Below, in pieces: positions 35,101-46,598 of a stretch of DNA of 46,598 bases. Positions within the stretch are counted from its first letter, which is position 1. Every line of letters begins with the position of its first letter. The stretch lies in the NCBI GenBank assembly GCA_001598975.1, contig BBXU01001037.1, positions 1-46,598 on the forward strand, written 5' to 3'. A program made the translations under genes and the position numbers. The notes under the pieces were generated by a model, which ran no database searches, was not told where the DNA came from, and saw only the letters and a program-made list of their open reading frames with translations. Source of the stretch: Parachlorella kessleri (Eukaryota > Chlorophyta > Trebouxiophyceae > Chlorellales > Chlorellaceae).

Positions 35101-38100
35101 GTCGGTGAAGTTGAGGGTAGCAGCCTGCGTGGCAAGCAGCGGCAGCATGTTCATGACCAGCGGCGGCGGCTAGTAGTTGCTGACCGGGGATGAGCCCTGG
35201 GCTTTGAGTAGTCCCTGGAGGGTCCACCTTTGACCAATCTCCCAAAGATATCCCATAACCATGGCCAGGGCTTTCCCGCCTGCATTGCGTCTCCCGCCTC
35301 CGCTGGCCAGCACAGCACAGCACGGTGGCTGCTGCCGCCACTCCCCATCACCCTCTGTCACTCGTGTTTGTTTGTCAGGCCACCACACCCCCAGCAGGTC
35401 GGCGGCCACGCCCGTGTCAGCCAATCGAGTGACGCTGACTACCAGTCACCGCCAGTCAGCCTCCCCCTCGGTCAAACATGCCCGGTACCTGCGCCCCGCC
35501 ATGCTGCGCTCTGCACTAGCCACTATAAGATGCCCTGCACCTGCGCCCTGGCATGCTACGCTCTGCACTAGCCACTGCAGCACGCCCTGCACCCGCGCGC
35601 AGTGGGCCTGCCACGCACGCTTTGCATGACTCACCGCCTCTTGCAGGTCAGCGTCCATGCCGTGGCCCAGCTCGATCCAGGTCACGTCAAAGTCGCCCCC
35701 GTTGTCCGCGGAGTTCTGCTTGAACTTGGCCGCATACAGGGTGCCTGCAGCAGCAAAGCAGCCAACGCTGGTCAGGCGGGCCATCATCTCTCTCAGGGAA
35801 ACCCGCTTCACTTCTACACAAAGCCGGCTTCTGCCCAGCATGGTTGACTCTAGTACCCAGCTGGAGGCCCTGGGTTGGGGAGGCAAGGAAAACGTGCCCA
35901 AGCAGAAGCCTATTTCCTGGCTAGCTATCGATGGGCTTACCAGCGCTCAAGTCGCCTGCCTTGTCGGCCACAAACTTGTAGAAGGCGTCGCACTGGCCGT
36001 CCTCGGAGATGATGACAGTCTTGTTGTCACCCAGAACGTGGGCCTGCAAGGAAGGACACAAACAAGCACACACGCCTACCTCACTTGATGCGCGGCGAGG
36101 AAAGGGTGTTGCACGAGGAGGGGTGCTGCACCCGAAGGGGGACGCACGGAGAGCTTCCCTCCTTTATGGGAGTGGCCAGCAAGCAGCGGACGACACTGGT
36201 GCGATTCCTCCAGCCACGAACTGTCGGACCGGAGTAGTGAATGATGGCGGGACAGTTGTGGGAAGACCCCTCAACATCGGCCACATTAGCAATGCCACAG
36301 GCAGTGTGGGGAGCAACTCACCATCTCGATGGATCCACGACCCATGGCGTAATGCTTGACACCACGGGCGCAGCTGGAGCCGTCAACGAATACCTCGGTG
36401 ACGTGGCCGTAGCGGTAGGGCCTGCCAGGCAGGGGAGGTGGCAAGGGAGGTATAAAGGCGACCCTGGAAATCCGTGTACAGCCCTGTACACCCCTCCATG
36501 CCATGTGTGCATCTGAGTGCCCAATCACATGTGAACGAGTCTCTGCCCTCGCAGCTTCAGAGTCCCATGCCACCCGGACATGTTGCCAGGGGATCCCACC
36601 ACCATGAAGGCGAACGATGACCAAATTGCCCTCTGCCTCCCACTGCAGCTTGGTATCTTGCCCCCTCGGTATCTGATACCATGCGATGCGCGATGTCAGC
36701 GTGCATGCATGCGTGCGTGCATGCATGCATATGCAGCACCCTCTGGCCTGGCCTGGGATAGCAAACATCCTGTGCAGCCTTGTGAGTGCGGTGTTGCGCT
36801 CTTCCCGAGCAAGAATGCTACCTCATGCCACTCACTTGAAGTACGCCTTCACATCATCCACAGTCATGGTGGGAAGGTAGAAGTCCCAGTAGCGCATCTG
36901 CAGGCACAATGGGCATGAGCTGTGAACACTGTGACGCTTTTTAGAACAATGATAACTAGTTGGTACTACCACCTGATCAATTATCACTGCTGTTATTAGG
37001 GTCTAAGGTAGCAGAGCAGGAGCTTGCTCACCCAAGGGTGGGGACCACTTCCAAACGCCAGAAAAGGCAAATAAGTATCAATCACACATAATAAAGATGG
37101 AATACATATGAGAAGGAGACGGACAGCAGCGCAGCGGGGCAAATACCAAACTTACATATTTGAGGATATCGTCGCCGCTTTCTGTATCCGCGCGGATGTC
37201 GTCGATGCTATTGGCAAACGCAATGGTCTTGGCTGCGAACACAAGGGGCAAAAGCTTGTGTCTTGTGAGCCTGTTGATTATTTGTTGCTGGCGTGCGCCT
37301 GTTGAGGAGCAAAGCAGGCACTGGTGGTTAGGAGATAGGTGGCATGCACGAGGGACTGTTCATGAGCCAACAGTCAAGTGCACTGACGGGTCCAAGTTCA
37401 GTGCACCCAGTGTGCACTCCCCTTGCATCATTGTGAGACTTTTCCTCTCTTGTGCACCACGGCCTACACGACCTGGGACACCCCAGATACACCGCCCACA
37501 CAGCAACATGCACCCTACAGAAAACAACACAGACAACCACACAGGTACATGCTCCCAACAGAAAACATCACAGACCACCAGGCTCAGCCTGTCAGTGGGC
37601 TCCTCGGCTCCCAGTGGGAACTGCACGATGCATTGCCCCTTCCGTTTGCGCCCCTCATCTAGAAAAGTAAACAAACTGCGCTCACTCACCATCAGGCTCG
37701 TACTCCTCCGAGCCCAGGTGGTCTGCCCGACATATGCCCTGTCAGCAACCCCGACTCATCATGACTAGTACCTAGCTCCGCTCACTCACCATCAGGCTCG
37801 TACTCCTCAGAGCCCAGGTGGGTCTGCCAGGGGGTCACCTCGCCGGAGCACGGGTCCCTGCATACCAGGTACAAACACTGGGCGACGATGCTGACTCGCC
37901 TTGCCTTAGTGCCCCGCCTTCGTGCCATGCCGTGTGTGTATCCTATCTATGTTGTTCAAAGAAGCTTCTAGCTTCTCAAGCTTCCCAAGCACCATGCATA
38001 TGGCCTGTGGTCAAGGAGGGATGCACGTGGTGACCGAATGCCCGTGCCACCCACCGCTACCAGTGCTTGACACTTGGTGTGCTTCAAACCACAAAGAAAC

Positions 38101-41100
38101 CCCCTTGGTTGCCATTTGTGGGCACGTCTAGCTCTGTAGCCTTGTTTCTTGACTCGGGGTGCAAATTCTGCGTTGTATGACTCGTCGACACGACTTACCA
38201 CAGCCCTCCATCCTTGGACCAGTCGACCACCTTGGGGTTGGCCACTGTTAGTGTACCATCACTGGCCTGCACAGGGTTTTGTAAACGGCATATTAGAGAC
38301 AACCCCCATCTCACCGTTCGCCAGCCCTTTGCTGACAGCATGCCTGGAAACCTGCTGTCCCATGCAACCCCCCACTCGCTGCATGGACACCCCCATCCAC
38401 GTGATGAAGAAGGATATATATGCGCAGGCAGCCAATAACCCCCGGAGCGGCTGGCCTGTTGACGCTCTGCATGGCCGCAGGCTGCGCCATTGCGCCAGGC
38501 AGTCTGGGGTGGCAGAGACGCAGCACGCCATGCATGCCCGCTGCGCTGATATGCTATGCCAGGGAGGCAGATACCTGGGTGAGATCCATGGAATACATCA
38601 GGGCCGGGACATCCTCGTGCTGTGACACCAGGTGCAGCTTCTGGCACACGTTGAGGATGGAGGTGTGGTCGGTAGAGTTGGAGATCTCGTTCTGCACAGC
38701 ACCAAAAAACTACCTATTTTAGTCTAGTCTAGTCTAGTCTAGCAGCCTACCGCCACCTGGCCATGCTGCTGCGAGTTCTTCAAGCGGGGCCAATAAAGGA
38801 CTCTCAAGGGTGTTGTATGCGTGTTTGTCTCAACCAAATCCGGTCAGTACAAGCTGATGCCGAAGTCCTGCACGGAGCGGCTTGATTGACAAAGTGTGTG
38901 GGACACCATCGATGCAGGGGGCGCCTGCGTAGCCCTGCTGTGTCGTTCACCCTAACCCTAAACCTCCTCTCCAGCTGTGGGTAGAGCAGCCTTTGGCAGC
39001 CAACACGTGCACCAAGAGCTGTTCATATTTGCACACGCAGTGGCAATAGCGTAGCCAAGCTCGTGCCTCACAGCCAGCCGTCAGCGGCTCCCAACAGCCT
39101 GCTTGCATGTGGGACCCACCCAGGGGTGGCAAACCTCAGCAGCAGCAGCATAGACATGCTTGTAGGGCCTGCCCCATACCTTGTCTCCTGGTAGCAGGGT
39201 TGTGTCATTCACAGCCTTGATGGGCTGGCCCTTGACGTCCAGCAGGGAGCCCATGACCACGCCATTGATGTTGTCGCCTGAGCGCCACAGGGTCTTGTAG
39301 GTGGCGTTGCTGGTCACACCCGCAATCAGGCTCTGCACAGGGGAAATAAATAGTTAGAAAAAAAACCCACAGGCCTCAAGGGCACAGCCATAGCCGTGCC
39401 CTGAGTGGTGCCCTGGGGCTCTGCACAGGGCGGCCAGGCAGTACCGCTAGGGAGCAGCTTCCCTGAGTTGGCCGCCAGAGGAGGTGACACAGGGAGTGCT
39501 GCTTGGCTAGCTCCGTCACACACGCTGCCATATCCAGCTGTACTACAAAGGAGCAGGGGCTGGGGCAGCACAGCGTGGCTGGAGGGGAACGGCACTCACA
39601 GAGGTACCGTTGAAGTATGACTCTGCCATCTCAGTGCGGGGTGTGGGCAGGGGAGTGAACTGGATGCTCTTGCCGTTGATGGCGCTGGTCTGGATCCTGC
39701 AGCACACACCATCACCAACTTCCGGGGCTTGTGAAGGGTGCCCGACCTCGGTCAGCAGGTTTCGTGGTGAAACAAGCAAGCCTCCTGGTAACCACCTCAC
39801 ATGGATGATGTCCCGTCGGCTGACTCAGCGGACTTGATGAGTCAGGGTGCTCCAAGGGTCGTCCGTAGCATCCCATGAACACAGCACGGACGGCATGCTG
39901 GTTGCTGGGCTGCTTGTCGGCAAGCGAGCGGCATGGGCTGGTGTGTGCAGGCCCCCCCGAGGTTCCCCACTTTTTAAAGTGTATGCAAACAAGCACAAAG
40001 CCAGCCAACTCCACTCACGCAAAGTAGCCCACGTAGCCAGCCGGGCCCTGGTTGTAGGGGTTGCTGGTGTTGTCGGTGGGGTGCTGCGCAGAGGGCAGCG
40101 GGTCACGGTCGTTAGCCCCAGACCTCGCTCAATAGTTGCCAGGTCAGCCATGCCACCACCAACAGCACCAGCAGCGAGCCTGCACACAACCCCCTTCCGC
40201 CCACTGCATGACTGCCGCTGCAGCAGCATGGGTCACCCACCTGTGCCGCCACAGAGATGTAGGACCAGCCGTTGAGCAGGTTCTCAAAGAACCAGACACC
40301 AGTGGCCTCGGCGCCCACAGGGGTGCTGACGATGCGGGTGAGGGAGCCGGTGTCCAGGTTGTAGGCCCACACGTAGTTGTTAAGGTGCGCCTCGGTGTCC
40401 TCGGCAATCAGCAGGGTGCTGTAGGAATCCATCATGGCTACATTGTCGGGGCTGGAGATGCCTGCGGGAGCGACAAATAGGGAGGGCAGTTCCTACAAAG
40501 ATGTGGAAACCCTGGTACCAGGGTGTAGGAATCACTCTCCAACACAGCCACGCCTTTGCTGGCTGCGGTAACCTCTTGGGGAGGTGACGTTGGTGAGTAG
40601 AAGGACCAGACCCAAGTTAGCAACTCATTCAGGCGAAATCGGGATGTGTCCCATGTCACCTTGCCCCACAGAGCGAGCAAGCCGCCAGGGAGAGAGCAAG
40701 GATGGCCATCATGCTGCATACCCACCAGTGGCTGTCGTTGCCGTCAGGTATGGAACGCACTGCAGCACACACGGCACCCCAGAGCAGGAACACGCACCCC
40801 ACCCTGACAAGCAGCCTACCTAGCCTGCGACACTAACTCCGACATGTAACTTCCCCACGGGTGGCCCTCTTTGTCCCCCCGCATTAGTCAAACCACATGC
40901 AATAGCCAAAAGGCTTAAACACTAGGTTTACACAGGTCTGTGAAAGCTGCAGCATGCCATGCACTCACTCTCAACCGAGCAGGTGTTGTTGGCGTCAACC
41001 AGACCAACAGTGTTGCCGCACACGATCGCCTGCATCTTGTTTGCGTTGTACTGGGCGTCCACATCGATGGAGTACACGCAGCCGCAGGGGTTGTAGGGCA

Positions 41101-44100
41101 GGCGGATGTCGTTGTTGCTGCCTGCAAGGGAGGAAGGGAGGAAGTTTGGCGGCCAAAAATTCCCATGGGTGTCGAAATGTTGTCCATGTGCAGCCATAAC
41201 AGTCACGCTTCTCAAGGATAAAAAGAAACTAGGTTAGCTGCCTGCAGGCAAGACAGCTTTGGACAGCAATTCGAAAGCACAAGATTGCCGTACGCAGCAG
41301 TGGGCAGCATGCCAGGATATTAAACCCGCTTGTCCGAGTTTGTTGGGAGGGGTGTCCCATGGGTGCAAAACCGCGTCTTTCTGCATGGCCGGCTGCAGGC
41401 ATGCCGTGCATGACTGCAAGTGACCTCACCGATGTCATACTCGGTGTCGTTCTTGCCCTTCTTGGCATTGTCCTCCATCCCGTAGCGGACTGCGAAAAGG
41501 ACAAGGAGACAGGAGGGCATCAGCGTCCAGGTGATACCAGCCAGAATAAAGTTGCACGCTGTATTTGAATGGCCACTATCCCGTAATAATCTTCCCCCAG
41601 TACTACCACGGGGCCCGTAAGCCCCAAGGCGGTGGAATCTGGCTGACCCCAGTGGAGCAGGAAAGCAATCTACCCAGCTTGCTATCCGCCTTGGCGTGTC
41701 GAAGCTTGCTCCTGCTTGGCACAAGATGACGCCGCTGCCCGCACTGAGCCGTGAAACATGTAAGGGGTAGTTGTGGGTGGTATGGCACGGTAGGAAAGTA
41801 TTGAGCTTGGTCCGAGATCGGTAGGAAAGTATGAAGGTAGTTGCAGGCGGGCCATCACTCACTCTCGGTCAGGGCGGTATACAGCGTCATCTTGCTGGGG
41901 TGTCACCTACATATAAACGTACGTTTCAGGGAGTAGGCATGACTCACTCTCTGTCAGGGCGGTGTACAGCTTGTTCCTGCTGGGTGAGTAGGTGATGCCC
42001 TCCCACTTGGAGAACTCCGTGGTGGCACCCAGGTAGGCAGCATAGCGGCGGGTCTCGAAGAACGCCGCCCACTTGTCGGCACCATCCTAGAAGGGCACAA
42101 GAAGAAGCAACATATTCCCACCGAGATACTAGTAGATAAAACCACACATTCATTAGTATGGTTATGACTTTCTTGGGCTCCTATCACATACTAGAGCGCT
42201 GCGAGGGCGGTGCGTTCAACAGTCAAACGCGCTTGGCAGGGCCGCCGTGCAAGGCATGAACCCTGGGTCCAGAGTCAGACAGCGGAGCGTTGAAAGTTGC
42301 CGCAGCCACAGCCACTCCTCCACCACAGGCTGCCAGCATCCATGATAGCGGCCAGAGGGGCGGCACTCCCGGAAAATAGAGCCATTGATGCAGCTTGAGG
42401 TGACCAAAGTGAGCGCACCTTGAGCTTGAGGCATTCCTCCAGCGGGTCGCCAGCGTTGATGGACTTGTAGCCGGAGGGGCAGGCGCCCGTGCCGTTGGTG
42501 GGGGTGGCGTAGTCGAAGATCTGAGAGAAGGTGAGCGACTCCACCTTGCTCTGCAAGGCAAGGCATATGGCAACCTGCTTTGAAGAAGGCCACCGCCCAA
42601 CCAGGGCAAGCACTGGGCAGCTTGTGTCTGTGGCCGGGGCCTCAGAATCGACCATACATCGCCTGCCTGCTGCATGTGCTAAGCACTGGGTTGCAAAGTT
42701 ATCAGCAGTGCTAACAAGAAACTGAGTGGGCAGTCACACTGGCTTGGGCTGAACCTTGTGCACGCACTCCTTGTCACAGAAAGCGGATGACGAGGCGCTA
42801 TCAGAGGAGTCCCCAGCACTGGCAAGGCAAGGCCTTGGCACATCAAGTAGGGGGAAACGGCCCCAAAAGCACCTTCGGGCAGCGGCCAGCCTAACCCACA
42901 GCAACTCCCAGGCACGGAAGGCAGCCACACCAGGGAAGGAGTGGAGAAGAGCACATACGGGCGCTTGCTTTGCAGGGCGGCAGAGACCAACAGATGCGCC
43001 CCAGCCTTCACAGTTTCAGCAGGCACCATGCGGATATATGCCCACAATAAATCCCCCGGCTCACCTGAAGCTCGCTCTGGCTGGCGGATCCCAGCTTGAT
43101 CCAGGTGATGCCGAAGGTGCCGCCATTGCTGGCATTCTGCTGGCTGAACTTGGCAGCGTACAGGTCACCTGCAGTGAAGCCAGTGTTACACCACCCAGGT
43201 GGGTAACAGTGGGACAGGGTCTGACATTGGCGTGGGTACTTGACGAGTCCACCTGGATGCACTTGGGACCGATGTAATCATGACTAACAGGTTACACACC
43301 CCACTACTCATGCCACACACATGCGCCGCATGCACCGCACCTTGGCTCAGGTCGCCGGCGGTCGTGGCAATGAACTTGAAGAAGCCCACGTTAGTGCCAT
43401 CGTCAGTAATGTACACGGTCTTGTTGTCGGGCATGATGTAAGCAGTCTCCTTGGAGTTGCGGCCCAGGGTGTACCACTTGGTGACGGAGGGGGTGCCATC
43501 AGGGTTGACCTTGACCTCGATGACGTGGCCATACTTGTAGGGCCTGCAGACATGGACAGACGATGAAGAGCAAAGCGAAGTACCACATGCCACATGTAAG
43601 CGCCTGAGGGCGCAGGTGTGGAGGCAGGCGATCACAGCACAGCAGCCCTGGCACGTGCGCATGCATGCAGAACTTCCCTCCGTTGGCTGGCAGACAAGTA
43701 AAGCAAGTGGCTGCTCGCTTATAACATGCTGTGCACGATGGCTTTCGTCATCAGGGCAATTACTCACTGGAACTCGGCCTTCACATCGCCAAGAGTTGCA
43801 CCCTCTGACAGGTACAGGTCATAGTACCTGCACACACGTGGCAGCCGAATCACTCACAGTCCCGCTCTCAGAGCTTTGTGCCTTTACAAGCAGTGCTCTG
43901 TGGCTGCCAGGTGGAAGGCACCTACTGCCATTGTCTTCGTCGGTCTAACAGGCCACAATTGCAGGGATAAGCAATGCGTTAGCCCATGCCTTCTAATGTC
44001 CATTGTCTAATGTGGTCAAACTCCATTGTCATACAGCGCCCAACGCGATACAGCAGCAAGCTAGGCCTTTTACGAGGCAACCCCAGCAACATTTCACAGG

Positions 44101-45913
44101 CATTGCCACACTGGAAACACAGAAGTCAGAAGTGGTGGGGTCGAATCGAGCTCGTGCGCCTGCTGGTCTGGCGCCAAGCTGCCAGTTAATGTGCCACAGC
44201 ACGAAGCAGCTTTGTGACATCACAATCGGTGACGGCAGCAAAGTCATTATCCTGTTCAGGCCGTGCAATAGCATCACAATAGGCACCCCCGCCCCCCCGT
44301 CAGCCCACCAACCCACTCACCCCAACCACACACGTGTACTACACTGGTACTACCCCAGCCCACTTGCCTCACAAAGTCGATGATGGCTGAGTTGACCTTG
44401 TCCAGGCTGGCTGCCTGTTCAAACAGCCGTGCATCTGGCTCGTACTCCTCCCCTGCATAGGGGGTGTGGAGCTGGGCATGGTGCCTCATAGTGGCTTGCA
44501 GCACAGGTATGGTCTCATCCTTTGGCGGGCTGCTGGCCGGCATGCCTTGGTTTGTACGCCAAGGGTCAAATCTCCTCCTATATGTTGACACGGGCATGAT
44601 GCTCCCCCTTCGGCTGGTGCTTGGAAGCGCAAAGCTGGCACCTTACCTCCGATCTGGGAGTTCCAAGGAGTGACGGAGCCAGCACAGAGGTTCCAGCCGC
44701 CGCCGACACCTGTCAGGTTCACAGGCTTGGTGCTCACGGCTTTCAGGGCCCCGGTGTTCTGCAGCAGTCCGGCGTGAAGCTTGCATTGGTTAGTAAGAGG
44801 GCGCATGCAGCAAGGCGCACACACCAAGCACCGTTCCTAGTCATGGTCTGCAGGTGCATGCACAATCAGGAAGCATGTAGCAAGAGAGCTGACTATTAGG
44901 TGGGCGCCCAACCCGAGACGAGTCGTACAATGAGGGAAGAAATGGACACCGCGAAGTGAAGCGAGCACTTCCACAGCACAGAAGCATTGCAGGCTGCAAC
45001 CCGCTGCCACGCTATTTCATGGCACCCCTTGAACAACACAGTTTACAGTGTTGGAGGTGTTGGGCAAATGGACGAGTGACCCTCCAGTACTTGCAGTATG
45101 GGTGGCAGGTAATGCGAACAGGGAGTTACAGCTGGGCTGTGCTAAGAGACCTGAACCTCTGGTAGTTAAGCTGTCCACTGCTGAAGCTCCCTGAGTGTAG
45201 CTGAACAGCACACCTGGTCCTGAGTCACTTGGGTGAGGTAGATGGGCGCCGGCTGGGGGGACTCAAAGTGGGAGAGCAGGTACAGGTTGCTCCCGACCTT
45301 GTGGAAGGACTGGTAGTCTGGGTTGACGGACACATCAACAGCCCCCAGGCTCTGCAGTCAGCAGGCGGGGCACAGAGCCACGACAGCACCGTAACCAGGC
45401 AGCAGGAGCCAGGCTGATCGGCGGGCGGCTTGCCGTCGTCCGTTAGTGTCATCTAGAACACATCCTCCAGGCTGCAGAAATGAGGTAGACGGGCCAAAAG
45501 CAACTGACACACCAAAGATTTGGCAATGCGGCAGTCGCGTACGTCTTGATCCTGACCGTGCGCAGAGTGCACTGCGCTAGGCGCGAGCCGCAGCATGGCC
45601 GAGCAGGGCGCCGTGAGTTTGCCAATACACCCACGCTTCTCACCGACGGTGTTTGTAGGTAGATGGGTTGGCCTGTAGCAGATACAAGCTCTCCGAAAGT
45701 AGCGCCACCGCTGATGTCACCCGATCGCAGTAGGGTGGCCAAGTTAATGGGGATGCTGTCGCCAAAAGTTACGGATGGGGAGGCGGGGACCATATGCTTG
45801 GAAGCGTTGGTCAAAGCCGCAGGCAAGGGAGCAAATTGCACGGCAGCCAGGGCGGCTGGCATGCAGATGCTCGCTGTCAGAAGCAGCGCCACCACGAAGG
45901 GTAAGCGATCCAT
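32124..45913 (-). CDS. PHOX: Secreted protein with two tandem PhoX (DUF839) phosphatase modules
   Basis: Minus-strand exons: 45913-45644, 45351-45214, 44758-44647, 44452-44368, 43827-43768, 43543-43341, 43168-43065, 42550-42419, 42086-41948, 41489-41430, 41121-40969, 40461-40241, 40083-40019, 39696-39600, 39332-39180, 38691-38575, 38266-38199, 37857-37790, 37232-37156, 36897-36836, 36421-36322, 36043-35941, 35744-35635, 35124-34961, 34501-34344, 34061-33970, 33758-33635, 33132-33072, 32843-32627, 32201-32124. All phases fit: 1196 residues. Residues 1-23 are a signal peptide. Module 1 (about 24-580) and module 2 (about 581-1196) each carry the family marks: CAGSVTPW (Cys161) or CSGEVTPW (Cys729), EEYEPDA, YKYGHV or YRYGHV, LYAAKF, NDIRLP, LLIAEDT. 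In bacterial PhoX the Cys of this motif binds the Fe-Ca cofactor. Known role: Ca-dependent release of phosphate from organic esters outside the cell, often induced by phosphate starvation in algae. The symbol reflects family, not proven orthology. Confidence 0.92.
34791..35010 (-). repeat. 93-base tandem repeat spanning exon 24 end and its donor
   Basis: Three partial units lie at a spacing of 93-94 bases: ggcttcag occurs at 34813, 34906 and 35000, and the exon end plus donor (minus strand acacgcag then gtgggctggtgac) occurs at the true site (donor 34960-34955) and again 93 bases into the intron (34867-34862). Predicted use of the inner donor would add 93 bases, a multiple of three. Confidence 0.85.
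35479..35600 (+). repeat. 52-base tandem repeat in a PhoX intron
   Basis: Units begin at 35479, 35531 and 35583 (partial). They share cctgcgccc, catgct-cgctctgcactagccact. It lies in the intron between exons 23 and 24. Confidence 0.85.
36701..36733 (+). repeat. GCATGCAT/GTGC simple repeat in a PhoX intron
   Basis: Alternating gtgc and atgc units, in the intron between exons 20 and 21. It is simple-sequence DNA and partly self-complementary. Confidence 0.8.
37681..37830 (-). repeat. 100-base spaced duplicate of exon 18 end and its donor
   Basis: The segment starting ctcactcaccatcaggctcg occurs at 37681 and again at 37781, exactly 100 bases apart, and the match continues through actcctc-gagcccaggtgg. 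The right copy is the true end of exon 18 (EEYEPD) with its GT donor at 37789-37784. The left copy puts the same exon end and donor inside the following intron. Confidence 0.88.
38721..38742 (+). repeat. AGTCT microsatellite in a PhoX intron
   Basis: Four perfect agtct units plus ag, in the intron between exons 15 and 16. Confidence 0.9.
38950..38964 (+). repeat. Interstitial telomere-like motif
   Basis: Reads ccctaaccctaaacc, two units related to the plant/algal telomere repeat CCCTAAA. It is intronic and only two units long, so chance is possible. Confidence 0.5.
41857..41985 (-). repeat. 85-base spaced duplicate of exon 9 end and its donor
   Basis: actcactctc-gtcagggcgg followed by t-tacagc-t-tt-ctgctggg occurs at 41857 and 41942. 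The right one is the end of exon 9 (minus strand: LYTALTE, then gtgagt); the left one is a degraded copy within the next intron. Confidence 0.82.
44366..44367 (-). other. Non-canonical GC splice donor in PhoX exon 4
   Basis: On the minus strand TTTGTGAG is followed by gcaagt. Joining to 43827 gives DFVR then YYDLYL, which matches module 2 (DILKY then MRYWDFYL). Confidence 0.85.
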
Positions 45914-46598
45914 CCTGCATGCACCAACGTTTCAGTCGGTGGTAAAGCAGAGCGGTGCGGCGCGGGTCTATTTACAGCGCATGCGGCGTAGAACACCACC
46001 GCCTCGGCCGACCCGTAAGCGCACCTGCTCGGATTGTGCCCTTCTGTTCCCCCCGACCACTAGCAACAGCTCGAGAGGCAAGATATACAAGATCAGGGCA
46101 GTGCGGGCCAGGGTAGGTCCATCATCTAATAGCTGGATGCTGCCTGAGAGATGCTGTTGGGCGAGGCATCATGGCATAACTGGCGAGATTCCAGCGCGCA
46201 AGATGGTCTGAGGAAGGGTTACGAAGGGCGCAGAAACACGGATGGTGGCTGATCAGAATGTTGAGGGCCCTCGTAACACCGGGTTTTGAGTATATATGGG
46301 CAGAGGGGAATGTTGGGTACAGCATTGGTGGTGTGGTACTGCGCCCTGAAATGTACTCAAGGGTCAGGTAATTGGGCCGCTGAGCCTCTTCCTCCAAGCC
46401 CTCTGTGTCTCTGTCACTGCTGTAAGGGTTAAGTTAATCTAGGGAAGATTTGAATTAAGACAACAATTACCAACGGCCGGGCAGGGTACCGTGCCAGTGC
46501 AACACTTGCAAGCAAGGGTACACCTGCGTCAGAGCTTGGGGACCCCCCAATACTGAGGGGGAATGGGGACCACCAAAGTTGGGAGGTCCGGCGCCCAA
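45914..46598. other. Upstream region of the PhoX gene
   Basis: Probably holds the promoter. A TATATAT sequence lies at 46291-46297, about 380 bases upstream of the ATG, which would need a long leader or a leader intron. I see no coding exon. Phosphate-response control is known for algal PHOX genes, but no specific site is recognised here. Confidence 0.4.

Noticed and set aside
38950..38964. Former chromosome end
   Set aside because: Only two telomere-like units, inside an intron of an intact gene, so chance or a minor repair scar is more likely.
39696..40083. Boundary between two separate PhoX genes
   Set aside because: Module 2 has no start codon or signal peptide, and exon 13 to exon 14 joins in exact phase, so one fused gene is preferred.
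40690..40770. Extra PhoX exon reading MRSIPDGNDSHW
   Set aside because: It has splice-like borders but ends in the wrong phase, and the direct join of exon 11 to exon 12 matches module 2.
44453..44494. Longer PhoX exon 4 starting at 44494
   Set aside because: It keeps frame but uses an AAG acceptor and inserts 14 residues. The CAG-type acceptor before 44452 gives SQIG-GEEYEPDA, matching module 2.
45400..45477. Extra PhoX exon between exons 1 and 2 (PGGCVLDDTN)
   Set aside because: No GT donor in a usable phase, and exon 1 joins exon 2 directly in phase 0.

Overview
This is nuclear DNA of an intron-rich eukaryote, most likely a green alga and probably a chlorophycean relative of Chlamydomonas, Volvox or Haematococcus. 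The evidence is short exons with GT-AG (and some GC-AG) introns of about 100-600 bases, CAG-rich acceptors, moderately high GC, a secreted PhoX-type phosphatase, and Ser/Pro-rich and Cys-rich extracellular proteins. There is no sign of bacterial operons, CRISPR arrays or RNA genes. I built the gene models by hand from splice sites, reading phase and comparison of paralogous copies. No transcript data were available.

Layout, left to right. (1) 67-192, plus: the last exon of a gene that starts outside the window; its stop-codon end is repeated twice downstream. (2) 4404-2079, minus: a secreted protein with a PAN/Apple-like module, a Ser/Pro-rich hinge and Stig1-like Cys repeats, probably extracellular matrix. 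(3) 6923-5236, minus: a small secreted Cys-rich protein of 124 residues. (4) 7601-17498 and (5) 17732-27593, plus: a 10-kb tandem duplication of a 16-exon gene for a multi-pass membrane protein ending in a C3HC4 RING finger. The right copy is open throughout (1698 residues). The left copy keeps nearly all splice sites but has a 2-base deletion, two in-frame stops and a lost stop codon. (6) 28163-31223, plus: a secreted ferritin-like protein of the desiccation-related PCC13-62 family. (7) 45913-32124, minus: a 30-exon gene for a 1196-residue secreted protein made of two complete PhoX (DUF839) phosphatase modules in tandem.

Five of the seven loci encode membrane or secreted proteins (signal peptide, cell wall or periplasm type, or multi-pass membrane), so the window is rich in cell-surface functions: phosphate scavenging, matrix building and stress protection. 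Nothing shows that the genes work as one pathway.

The most interesting signals are the membrane-RING family, which I do not recognise; the decay of one tandem copy while a 270-base tract stays perfectly identical between copies; the double-PhoX protein; and repeated short tandem duplications that copy an exon's 3' end together with its splice donor into the following intron.
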